From Streptomyces sp. NBC_00691 (GTDB taxonomy: Bacteria; Actinomycetota; Actinomycetes; Streptomycetales; Streptomycetaceae), in the NCBI RefSeq assembly GCF_036226665.1, contig NZ_CP109007.1, positions 6,944,001 through 7,008,000 of the forward strand: a DNA stretch of 64,000 bases. Direction: 5' to 3'. Each line of letters opens with the position of its first letter. The first letter of the stretch is position 1. A program made the translations under genes and the position numbers. The notes beneath the pieces are model-generated. The model did not search any database and had not been told where the DNA came from. It saw nothing but the letters and a program-made list of their open reading frames with translations. Positions 52,357 to 60,851 of the stretch are shown piece by piece.

Positions 52357-53432
52357 ACCCAGTTGACCTCCGCCGCGGCCAGCAGCGGATCGTCCACCAG
52401 CTCCCACAGCGGGACGGCGAAGTTGCCCGTTCCGTAGCGGCCGCCGAAGTGGAGACCGAGGACGCGGTGGTCCGTGAGGTCGAAGACCGGGGAGCCGCTG
52501 TTGCCGCCGAGGGCCGAGCAGTCGTGTTTCAGGACCAGGCCGCCCGGGGTGAACTCGGTCGCCGCACCGGGCTGGAGCCGCTTCACGTTGTAGACGTCCA
52601 TGAAGATCCGGCGCATCGACTCCGGCTCGTTGCGCCGGCCGTCCCAGGCCGGGTAGCCGATCACGTACACCTGGCGGCCGGGGACGCTCGCCGGGGCGTC
52701 CCCGGCGACCGCGAGCGGGGTGGGCAGGGCGCCGTCCGCCGACGGTTCGATCCGCAGCAGGGCCATGTCGACGTCCGGGTGGATGCCGATGATCTCCGTG
52801 ATCTCGTACGGCACCGAGGCACCGACCGGCTCGCCCGCGAGCGGCAGCTCCTCCGCCGGGTCGACCCGCGCCGACATCCCGTACTCGAAGGTCCACCGGC
52901 CGTCTCCGTTCGCCGACCGGCTGAACTCCACCGCGACATGACGGTTGGTCATGACCGTGCGCGGACCGACGAGAAAGGCCGTGCCGATCCAGTCCAGGCG
53001 GGGATGTCCGCTGACCTCCACCCGGCCGACGCGGGCCAAGGACTGACGTATCGAAGGACGTTGGCCGTCGAGGACCGCCCACTCGTCGTGCTGCGGGGCG
53101 AAGTCCTGCCGCTGTACCAGGATCGCCGGGCGTCCCTCCATGAGCACGATCGCCTCCACACCGAAGGACTCGTCGCCGTCGAGTTCGTCCTCCCGGTGCG
53201 TGGCCAGCTTCTCGAGACCGCTGACCCCGGCTTCCAGGACGCGCGCCCGTTCCTCGCGGGCGAACCGGGAGATCTCCGAGGCCGGCGCCGCGGCGGCGGG
53301 CAGTTCGAAGGTCGACTCGGCGATCTCCGCCTCCAGCCGGCCCCGCACGCGGGCGGCGACCTCCTGCAGATCCCCGAAGATCCGCTCGGTGGCGGTCGCG
53401 ACGGGCGACGCACCCCGTGATCCGTTCGGCAT
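52353..53432 (-). CDS. Trypsin-like serine protease, cytoplasmic
   Basis: 359-residue chymotrypsin-fold protease with no signal peptide. The triad is His165 in VMTNRHVAVEF, Asp222 in HPDVDMALLRI and Ser312 in LGGNSGSPVF. The first 140 residues are alpha-helical (IFGDLQEVAARVRGRLEAEI) and would be the regulatory or partner-binding part. It begins 7 bp after the stop of the giant NTPase-protease gene, so both are made from one message. GAGGTGAGGG precedes the ATG. In conflict systems such proteases are effectors activated by proximity or cleavage; this role is inference. Confidence 0.85.
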   Translation of the reverse strand: MPNGSRGASPVATATERIFGDLQEVAARVRGRLEAEIAESTFELPAAAAPASEISRFAREERARVLEAGVSGLEKLATHREDELDGDESFGVEAIVLMEGRPAILVQRQDFAPQHDEWAVLDGQRPSIRQSLARVGRVEVSGHPRLDWIGTAFLVGPRTVMTNRHVAVEFSRSANGDGRWTFEYGMSARVDPAEELPLAGEPVGASVPYEITEIIGIHPDVDMALLRIEPSADGALPTPLAVAGDAPASVPGRQVYVIGYPAWDGRRNEPESMRRIFMDVYNVKRLQPGAATEFTPGGLVLKHDCSALGGNSGSPVFDLTDHRVLGLHFGGRYGTGNFAVPLWELVDDPLLAAAEVNWV

Positions 53433-53439
53433 GGTTCCC

Positions 53440-56400
53440 TCACCTCGGTTTCCCGTTGCCGTTCGTCCGGTCCGTTCCGTTCGGAGCCGGCCGGCCCGAC
53501 TGGCCCGCCATGATCTCCTCGTACAACTCCGGCGTGAACTCCCGGACATGGGCGAGAATGCCGCTCATCTGGGTTCCGACGTTCACGAACCGTGTCCTGG
53601 CACCCTGGAACTCGACCTCGTCCACCTTCCGCGTCCCACGGTGCAGCCCCACCACCGTCCAGTCGTCGAGGCAGACGGGGGAGCCGGAGGAGCCGCCACG
53701 CGTGTCGGTGAAGTACAGGATGTCGTGGTCGTCGGCCCGGTAGACCAGGTTGTTGCGGAGCGCGACCCGCTTCGGCAGTCCGCCCGGGTGCTGGATGATG
53801 TTGACCGGGACGCGCTGCCGCTCGCGGACGAGCAGCGGCCGGGTGGCGACCCTCAAGGTGGGGCGGCGCTCCTGGTCGGGGGCCAGCCGGACGATGGCGT
53901 AGTCCAGGCCCGCGTCCCAGGCGAGGAGCTCGCCGATGGTGGCCTCCGGCGCTGCCGCCGCGTTCTCGACGAAGTCGAAGCGGGAGCGGGACATGAGCGC
54001 CTGGAGGCGCAGGTCCTCGTCGCTCACGAACGGACGGACGCCCGGCTGCTCGGCCGAACGGGCCATCACCACATGGTGGTTGGTGATCAGCAGATCGGGG
54101 GCGATCATCCAGCCCGTGCCGCCGTGCGGATAGGACGGGAGCAGCGGTGCGCCCGACTCGTACGGAGGGATGCGCAGGAGCGCGACGGAGGCGCCGGCCC
54201 GGATCCCGCCGTGCAGGAACTCGTACGGCACGGTGTCGTCCTGGAGGACGATCTCCTCCTTCATCTCCCCGGGCATCAACTCCGCCGGCAGCTCCGCCTC
54301 TCCGGTGATCACTCGGGCGACGGTGTCGAGGGCGCCCTGGAGGACGGCGCGGGGCCCCGGTTCATGGGTCTGCTCGATGGCGTTGTGCAGCCAGATCTCC
54401 AGCGGCACCAGGCCGTCGATGAGCCGCTCGACCTGGTTCATCGCGTTCAGGTCGGCGTGGATCTGCTCCCGGGGGTCGTCGAGGGGTTCGAGCGTGGCCG
54501 TGAAGTAGCCGGGAACGCCCTTGAGGAGGGACGAGCGGACGGCCCGGTCCGCGAGCCCGGCTTCCATGGCGGCGTTCCGGACCCGGACGAGTTCCTGCTG
54601 GCGGAGGAACGGCTCCTTGCGGAGCGCGGCCCCCGCGGCGGTCGGCGGCGGGCGGGTCCACAGCCCGCCACCGCCCCCCGCGGAGCCCTCCGCGTCGGCG
54701 GAGCCGTGCTCGAACCCGGTGCCCGAGCCCGCCCCCGGAGTCGCGCCGCGCGGCGGCGGGCCCGTGTCCATCGCGGAGGCGACGCCGAGCAGCAGGTCCC
54801 CGCTGCCGTCCCGGAGCGTCAGCACCTGCCGGGCGACGCTGTCCAGGGTGCCGCGCCGCCGCGCCGCGAGCAGGTCCTCCTCGATGCGGTCGCGGTCCAG
54901 CCGGACCGCGTCGGCGGGCGTGGCGGAACCCTCCCCTGCGGCCGACTCCAGGATGCGGGCCAGCGGCTCCCGGAGGCCCGGCTCGTCGACGAGGGTGGTG
55001 TCGATCCAGCGGGCCAGCTCGGTCACCACCGCCTCCTCGTCCGCAGGGAGCCCCACCAGCCGCAGGGTGTGCTCCAGCAGCTGAGGGTCCTCGGGACAGG
55101 CCGTGGCGGCCGCAGTACGGGCCAGGGACGGCTGCCGGGCCAGGTCGGCGTCGGGCATCCCGCGGAGCGTCCTGGCGAGCCGCTCCCGCGCCGGGGCGGC
55201 GTCGACGTCCGCGAGGGTGGCGAGCCGTGACCGGGCGACGAGCACGCCCAGGGACTCGAAGGAGAGCCCGAGACCCGCCGCGATGTCCTCCGCCTCCTGG
55301 AGGTCCCGGTCCGCGTCCGCGAAGTCGCCGGTGTCCTGCGCGAGCCGGGCCGACAGCTGGAGCAGTTCGAGCTGGGTCTCCGCACAGCCCGCCCGCACCG
55401 CCCCGTCCACGGCCCGTTCGGCGGTCGCCCGCGCCTCGGCCGTCCGCCCGGAGCGGGCGAGGGTCTCCGCGAGCAGCGCGTGGAGCCTGCTGCACGGCGT
55501 CCACGGCCGCCGCTCGGCGAGTCGCTGCGCCGCCGCCTCCACGTACCCCTGCGTGAGCAGGTCCTCGACCTCGCGCGCGGCGATCCGCTCCCAGTCCTCC
55601 TGGTCGGCCCCGGTCATGATCTGGTCGGGCACATGGCCGCCGATCCTGCCGAGCAGGAACGCGGCCGAGCGGTCGGGCATCTCCCGGTGCGTCGACCCGC
55701 CGAGGTGGGCGGCGACGCCCGGTTCCCAACGGGCCTCGACCGTCCGGGGGTTCTCGCCGAGCCGCAGCCGGTGGTAGATCTCCTCGGCGCGGTTCCGGGA
55801 GCCGTCGAGGGCCGCGTAGTGGGCGACGGCGCTGTGGTCCACGGCCCGCATCAGATCGGTCCGCGCGCTGTCCGAGAGGCGCAGCATGATGGCCCGCAGG
55901 TCCGCGCGGTGCCGGATGGCGTCGGGCCCCGCCGGCTCCATCAGGTCGACCCGCGAGGTGAGCAGCCCGTAGAGGCGGCGGGCCTCCCCGGCGCTCTCGA
56001 CGCGGAGCCCCGCGGGGCCGGCGAGTACGTCGCGGACCAGCTCGGGGGTGATGAAGCGGAGTGCCAGACCCGCCTGGACGAGGGCCCGGAGGTCGTCCTC
56101 CGCTATGTGCTTGAGGATGCGGTCGTACAGCGTGCCCTGGATGAGCATCTGGTCGACCTGCCGGTCGAAGTACCGCCGCCGGGACGGCAGTCCCCGCAGG
56201 AGCCCGCCGAGCGCGGGGGCGTCCGCGCGCGCGGAGGCCGCCGTACGGGCCGCCAGCTTGAGGCTCAGCGGGTGGCCGCCGATCCGGTCGGCGAGGTCCT
56301 CGGCGAGCGCCTCGTCCGCGACGCCCGAGGACATCAGCAGGTCCACGGAGGCCTGGTGGTCGAGTTCGGTGAGCTCCATCGTGCGCGGGGTGAGCACCCG

Positions 56401-58821
56401 GGCCGGATGGTCGATGGGCGCCCGCCCGGAGACGATGAACCGCAGGCGGGAGTAGGCGGCCCGCAGCGCCGTCCAGATCGCCCACATCCGGCCGAGGACG
56501 GGCGAGCCGCGGTACTGGGCCTCCTCGAAGGAGTCGATGACGACGACGAGCGGCGGCGGCGATCCGCCGGGCGCCGGCCGGACGGCCTCGGCGACCAGGG
56601 CGGCGATCCGGTGGGCGAGGTCCTGCTCGTGGGCGCTCGCCCGCGCGTGGAACTCGGTCGAGTAGTCGCGGCCGAGCGTGGCCCGGGTGACGGCCAGTTG
56701 GTGGAGTTCGTCGAGTTCGTCGCGTTCGCCGCGCTGGCTCGCCGCGGTCCGCTCGCACTCGTCGGCGAGCGCCTCGAAGGAGGGGCGGAGCCCGGGCAGG
56801 TGGACGCCGAGCTGCCGGGCCATCTCCGCGATCACGGTGGCGGGTTCGTGGACGGAGAGCGTGGGGCGCGCGAAGTCGATGTAGGCGAAGGGGAATCCGG
56901 TGGGTGAGGCGGCCAGGGCGTCGACGAGGAACTTGGCGAGCAGGGTGCTCTTGCCGATGCCGCCGACGCCGTGGAGGAGCACCGGGGGCTCCGCCGGCTC
57001 CTCGGGAAGCGCGATGTAGGCGTGCAGGGAGTCGAGTTCGGGGGTGCGGCCGTGGAAGGTGCCCTGGATCAGCCGGTGCATGGGCCGGAGCAGCCGGGCC
57101 GTCTCCAGCCGGTGCTGGACCGCTTCGACGGAGGGCAGTCCGGTCACTCCCGGCACCCGGCTGAGCCAGAGCACGGCCTGGAGGGTGTCGGACAGTTCTT
57201 CGACGTCGTCCCGGGGAGGGGCGGCCGCGGCGGCGACGGGGGAGAGCGCGGGGGGCGGGGCGCCGACGGCGGAGGCCGGTCCGAGCCGGAGGGGGAGGCC
57301 CGTGCCCGTGCCGGTGAGCAGGGCCAGGGCGGTGCGCTCGGGGCCGGGGCCCTCGGGGCGCAGGCCGATGTTGGTCCGCAGCGCGGTCAGCGCGGCGTCG
57401 GGTCCCGCGAGGTCCGCCAGGGTCTCCTCGCGGACGTCGGGCTTGAGCGTCCAGACCGTGGCCCCCGGGGACGGCAGTGCGGTGCAGTCGTCGACGAGTT
57501 CCAGGACGGCCCGGCCGGTGGACCGCTCCTCGCCGGGCAGCCGCAGCAGCGCCGGGTCGAACTCCTGGAGCAGACACGCGGCCTCGCGGTAGGAGCGGCG
57601 TGGATCGGGAAGGGTTCCGGCCGGGGAGGTGGGGCTCGCGCGCAGGGCGTCCCGCAGCTGATGGGCGGCCTCGCCGTCCGACGAGGACAGCGGTGGCAGG
57701 GCCCGGTGGAGCCGTACGACGTCCTCCACCGCCGTGCACAGCCGGCGCATGTAGCTGTCGCCGTTCGCGGGGGAGTCGACGGCGCGCAGGACCTCGGCCA
57801 CGGCCGTGTCCGTCAGCTCGTCCACCGCCCCGTCCTGCCCGAGCGGCGCGGAGTCCGCGAAGAACTCACGGAAGAAGGCCCGCAGATCACCCTCGTCCGC
57901 GAGGCGGGTCGTGTCCCGGCACTCGTTCTTCCTTATCTCGTAGGGGAGTTGCCGCATGGTCGTGGCGTACCCCAGCAGCACCAGGCGGGGCACCGTCTCG
58001 GTCCGTACCGGGGTGTGCTCGTAGATCGCCCGCGCCAGCACCCCGATGGCGTCCCACACGTCCGCGTGCGGGTCGAGCCGGTCGCAGTCGTCGAGGACCA
58101 GCCAGAAGCGCTCCTCGGCGGCCGTCGCCCGCGCGACGATCCGGTGCGCGGCATCCTCCAGCGTCGGCAGTGGATCGTTCAACCGTGTGGGATTCAACGG
58201 AGATCCGGCGGTCTCCGGCCCCCCGACGAAGGCCGACAGCCGCTCCATCAGCCGCGCCGCCGTCGACGTGCGGGACAGCGTCACCCGTACCGGACGGAAG
58301 TCGTGGTGCTGGCCGAGGTGGCGGATGAGTTCGTACGTGTACGAGCGGCCGCTGTCCGGGGGACCGTCGACGACCAGCACCGTCTGCTCCGGGTCGGCGA
58401 GGAAACCGCGCAGCTTCGCCCGCAGCTCGGTGCGGTCGAGGAACACCTCCGTGCCGTGCTTGAGGAGCAGGCTGTCGAACGGGTCCCGCGGGGAGCGTCG
58501 CAGCCGCTCGTCCTCGCGCAGCCTGGTGAGCAGGTTCCGCGCCTCGGCGCCCTGCTCGAAGGCGTGCGGGTCGTCGATGGCGGCGAGCGCGTCGAGACCG
58601 GCGAGGACGACGAGGAGCCGGCGCTGGTGGGCGATGTCCCTGCGGGCCGCCGCGACCACCAGGAGCGCGTTGCGGTCGGCGTCCGGGGTCAGAGGGAGGT
58701 CGTCGACGAAGTCGGCCGGGAGCCCGGCACGCAGCAGTCGTTCGCGGGGCTCCGGGGTGTCGAGGAGATGGTCCCGCACCCAACTGGCGACGAGCCCCCA
58801 CTCGGTCTCGGTGAGCGGCAT
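53440..58821 (-). CDS. Giant twin-NTPase protein with C-terminal trypsin domain (STAND-like)
   Basis: 1793 residues. Residues 1-85 are a small helical domain resembling the effector-associated (death-like) adaptor domains. NTPase 1 has a P-loop GPPDSGRS at 153-160 with Arg in place of the invariant Lys, and Walker B FWLVLDDCD. Residues 540-600 are a linker. NTPase 2, STAND-like, has GVGGIGKST at 618-626, Walker B VVVIDSFEEA and the GGHPLSL motif at 848-854. TPR-like helices span about 1000-1400. The trypsin domain has His1583 (ITNHHVVM), Asp1640 (LDYAIVRL) and Ser1712 (GGSSGSP). No signal peptide. First gene of an operon with a second protease. Likely a sensor that assembles and triggers proteolysis. 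Confidence 0.88.
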   Translation of the reverse strand: MPLTETEWGLVASWVRDHLLDTPEPRERLLRAGLPADFVDDLPLTPDADRNALLVVAAARRDIAHQRRLLVVLAGLDALAAIDDPHAFEQGAEARNLLTRLREDERLRRSPRDPFDSLLLKHGTEVFLDRTELRAKLRGFLADPEQTVLVVDGPPDSGRSYTYELIRHLGQHHDFRPVRVTLSRTSTAARLMERLSAFVGGPETAGSPLNPTRLNDPLPTLEDAAHRIVARATAAEERFWLVLDDCDRLDPHADVWDAIGVLARAIYEHTPVRTETVPRLVLLGYATTMRQLPYEIRKNECRDTTRLADEGDLRAFFREFFADSAPLGQDGAVDELTDTAVAEVLRAVDSPANGDSYMRRLCTAVEDVVRLHRALPPLSSSDGEAAHQLRDALRASPTSPAGTLPDPRRSYREAACLLQEFDPALLRLPGEERSTGRAVLELVDDCTALPSPGATVWTLKPDVREETLADLAGPDAALTALRTNIGLRPEGPGPERTALALLTGTGTGLPLRLGPASAVGAPPPALSPVAAAAAPPRDDVEELSDTLQAVLWLSRVPGVTGLPSVEAVQHRLETARLLRPMHRLIQGTFHGRTPELDSLHAYIALPEEPAEPPVLLHGVGGIGKSTLLAKFLVDALAASPTGFPFAYIDFARPTLSVHEPATVIAEMARQLGVHLPGLRPSFEALADECERTAASQRGERDELDELHQLAVTRATLGRDYSTEFHARASAHEQDLAHRIAALVAEAVRPAPGGSPPPLVVVIDSFEEAQYRGSPVLGRMWAIWTALRAAYSRLRFIVSGRAPIDHPARVLTPRTMELTELDHQASVDLLMSSGVADEALAEDLADRIGGHPLSLKLAARTAASARADAPALGGLLRGLPSRRRYFDRQVDQMLIQGTLYDRILKHIAEDDLRALVQAGLALRFITPELVRDVLAGPAGLRVESAGEARRLYGLLTSRVDLMEPAGPDAIRHRADLRAIMLRLSDSARTDLMRAVDHSAVAHYAALDGSRNRAEEIYHRLRLGENPRTVEARWEPGVAAHLGGSTHREMPDRSAAFLLGRIGGHVPDQIMTGADQEDWERIAAREVEDLLTQGYVEAAAQRLAERRPWTPCSRLHALLAETLARSGRTAEARATAERAVDGAVRAGCAETQLELLQLSARLAQDTGDFADADRDLQEAEDIAAGLGLSFESLGVLVARSRLATLADVDAAPARERLARTLRGMPDADLARQPSLARTAAATACPEDPQLLEHTLRLVGLPADEEAVVTELARWIDTTLVDEPGLREPLARILESAAGEGSATPADAVRLDRDRIEEDLLAARRRGTLDSVARQVLTLRDGSGDLLLGVASAMDTGPPPRGATPGAGSGTGFEHGSADAEGSAGGGGGLWTRPPPTAAGAALRKEPFLRQQELVRVRNAAMEAGLADRAVRSSLLKGVPGYFTATLEPLDDPREQIHADLNAMNQVERLIDGLVPLEIWLHNAIEQTHEPGPRAVLQGALDTVARVITGEAELPAELMPGEMKEEIVLQDDTVPYEFLHGGIRAGASVALLRIPPYESGAPLLPSYPHGGTGWMIAPDLLITNHHVVMARSAEQPGVRPFVSDEDLRLQALMSRSRFDFVENAAAAPEATIGELLAWDAGLDYAIVRLAPDQERRPTLRVATRPLLVRERQRVPVNIIQHPGGLPKRVALRNNLVYRADDHDILYFTDTRGGSSGSPVCLDDWTVVGLHRGTRKVDEVEFQGARTRFVNVGTQMSGILAHVREFTPELYEEIMAGQSGRPAPNGTDRTNGNGKPR

Positions 58822-59019
58822 TCCGCACCTGCCCGGCGCTCTTGGCGCAGCGCCGGTCGCTCCGGCGCCGGGACGTGACTGATCGGGCCGGACGGCCCGT
58901 CCCTCCCATCGTTTCACCGGCCGGAAGGGGCCGCAATCGCTGTGGAGGAGGGGCGGAGAGGGCGCGAAAGGGCGCGGCGCGGCCGGGCCTCGGGGACACC
59001 GTGGCGGTGCGCCCGCGCC

Positions 59020-59907
59020 TCAGGGGTGCAGCACGATGTCCTCGTACGACTCGAGCCGCCGCCACCGCTCCTCGGGCGACCGCGTCGCCGGCATCACGTC
59101 CACGTCGGGCAGCGCCCCGAACTCCAGCTCGGTGATCTCCGCGACGTCCGAGACGGGCACCTGGTACGCCCGGAACGGGCCCAGCGGCGGCGGCGCGCCC
59201 GGTGTCGCCCCCGCCAGCGCCCGCTCCGCGTCCCGGCTCAGGTCGGGGCTCTGGTCCAGCACGTACGCGGCCGCCGCGAGCGCCCCGTCCTGGAGGAACG
59301 CGGCCACCTTCCAGAAGCGCATCGGCACCTGGATCCCCCGGTACGGCGGGTCGGAGTCGTGGAGCACCGGTCCCGTGAGCACGGCCAGCCTCCGGTCGTG
59401 GGCGTCGGCGTGGTCGAGCAGATGGTTCTCCAGCCCCTCCCAGATCTGCCTGCCCTGGTTGAAGACATCCGCCTGGGGAGCGGCGTTGGTGAAGTGGAAG
59501 GTGTCCCCGGCGCCGCGGCCGGCCGGCGCCGAGGGGCCCCGGACCGGGGCCGTCCTGCGGACCAGTCGGCCGCGGTCGAGGCTGTTGTTCCGGTAGACGT
59601 CGTCACCCGCCTGCTGCTCCTCCGGCAGCCGCGGGTCGAACTCCCAGACGCCGTCGCGGGGTACGTCCACGGGCAGCTCCCCCGCCTCGACGCAGACGGC
59701 CGCGCAGGCCGCGAGACGCCGGTCGGGCCGGAAGACCACGGTGAAGTGTGTGTACGGCAGGACCACCGTGCCGATCGTCGGCCGGACCGGGAGCGGCAGC
59801 GGGACGACCGGACCGAGGAACGCCTCGTCGTAACCGGTGCGGTCGGAGAGCGCCGCGCGCCGGGCGTCGTCCGTGCCCGGAGGGGGCGAGGGATCGGAAG
59901 GGTTCAT
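59020..59907 (-). CDS. NUC-family (DNA/RNA non-specific endonuclease) homologue with altered active site
   Basis: 295 residues matching the beta-beta-alpha-Me nuclease family. FDPRLPEEQQAGDDVYRNNS and the LDRGRLVRR loop are followed by TFHFTNAAPQADVFNQ (metal-binding Asn141), IWEGLENHLLD and VLTGPVLHD. In active members the loop reads DRGHLVRR; here the general-base His is Arg114, and the following W position (PVWG in relatives) is PVRG. The protein may be inactive or have a new role. The ATG at 59907 has a weak ribosome site. It sits upstream of the giant NTPase gene and divergent from the caspase gene. Confidence 0.8.
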   Translation of the reverse strand: MNPSDPSPPPGTDDARRAALSDRTGYDEAFLGPVVPLPLPVRPTIGTVVLPYTHFTVVFRPDRRLAACAAVCVEAGELPVDVPRDGVWEFDPRLPEEQQAGDDVYRNNSLDRGRLVRRTAPVRGPSAPAGRGAGDTFHFTNAAPQADVFNQGRQIWEGLENHLLDHADAHDRRLAVLTGPVLHDSDPPYRGIQVPMRFWKVAAFLQDGALAAAAYVLDQSPDLSRDAERALAGATPGAPPPLGPFRAYQVPVSDVAEITELEFGALPDVDVMPATRSPEERWRRLESYEDIVLHP

Positions 59908-60026
59908 ACGATGTAGGTACCGCGTGGAGAGAGGCGTGCTCGGCGCCGGACCACAGGCCACTCGATCAGACGCCCCGGTTCCTCTCCGCGCTCCCCCGCT
60001 CCACCTCTTCCGCCAGGAGGCCCCCC

Positions 60027-60851
60027 ATGGCCACCGGACTCGCCCTTCACGTCGGACTCAACAGCGTCGACCCCGCCCGTTACGAGGGCTGGGAAGGCAC
60101 CCTGGTCGCCTGCGAGAACGATGCCCACGACATGGCGCGGCTCGCTCGTTCCGCCGGATTCGAGAGCACGGTCCTGCTCACCCCCGAGGGGACCGTCGCC
60201 AATGTCACCGCCGTGCTCGGCGAGGCGGCCGCCCGGCTCGGACCCGGCGACATCCTGCTCTTCAGCTACTCGGGTCACGGCGGCCAGCTGCCCGACGCGC
60301 CCGACGGTCCGGCCGGCGGCTCCGACGACGAACCGGACGCGCTCGACGAGACCCTCGTCCTCTACGACCGGCAGTTCCTCGACGACGAGGTCCAGCACGC
60401 CTTCCGTGCCTTCGCCGACGACGTGCGGATCGTCTGCTTCCTCGACTGCTGCCACAGCGGCAGCGGCATCGAGATCCCCGGTGGACCGGAGTCCGACGCC
60501 ACGGCCCGCTTCATGCCCGAACCCGAGCAGCGGCAGCTCTACGACCGCGACCGGGGCTTCTACGCCGACCTCCGGCGCACCCTCGCCGAGTCCGCGCCCC
60601 AGGACGGAGCGGGCCCCGACGCGCTCCTCGTCTCGGCCTGCCAGGACAACCAGGTCGCCTCCGACGGCGACGTCAACGGCGCCTTCACCGAGGCGCTGCT
60701 CCGGGTCTGGGACGACGGCGCCTTCCGTGGCGGCTACCGCGACTTCCACCGGGCGATCCAGCGCGGACTGCCACCGACCCAGAGCCCGAACCTCTACCTC
60801 ACCGGCACCCCGGACCAGGAGTTCGTGGACCAACGGCCGTTCACGGTCTGA
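60027..60851 (+). CDS. Caspase-fold (C14) cysteine protease
   Basis: 274-residue peptidase C14 domain. The beta-alpha fold opens with ALHVGLNSVDP and ACENDAHDMARLA. The catalytic dyad is His84 in FSYSGHGGQLPD and Cys142 in FLDCCHSGSG; ALLVSACQDNQVASDG and NGAFTEALLRVW complete the p10-like half. It is a single domain without prodomain or membrane segment, like bacterial orthocaspases that act in programmed death. AGGAGG precedes the ATG. Its promoter region (119 bp) is shared with the nuclease homologue, and its 3' end overlaps the LAL regulator gene by 11 bp. Confidence 0.9.
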   Translation: MATGLALHVGLNSVDPARYEGWEGTLVACENDAHDMARLARSAGFESTVLLTPEGTVANVTAVLGEAAARLGPGDILLFSYSGHGGQLPDAPDGPAGGSDDEPDALDETLVLYDRQFLDDEVQHAFRAFADDVRIVCFLDCCHSGSGIEIPGGPESDATARFMPEPEQRQLYDRDRGFYADLRRTLAESAPQDGAGPDALLVSACQDNQVASDGDVNGAFTEALLRVWDDGAFRGGYRDFHRAIQRGLPPTQSPNLYLTGTPDQEFVDQRPFTV

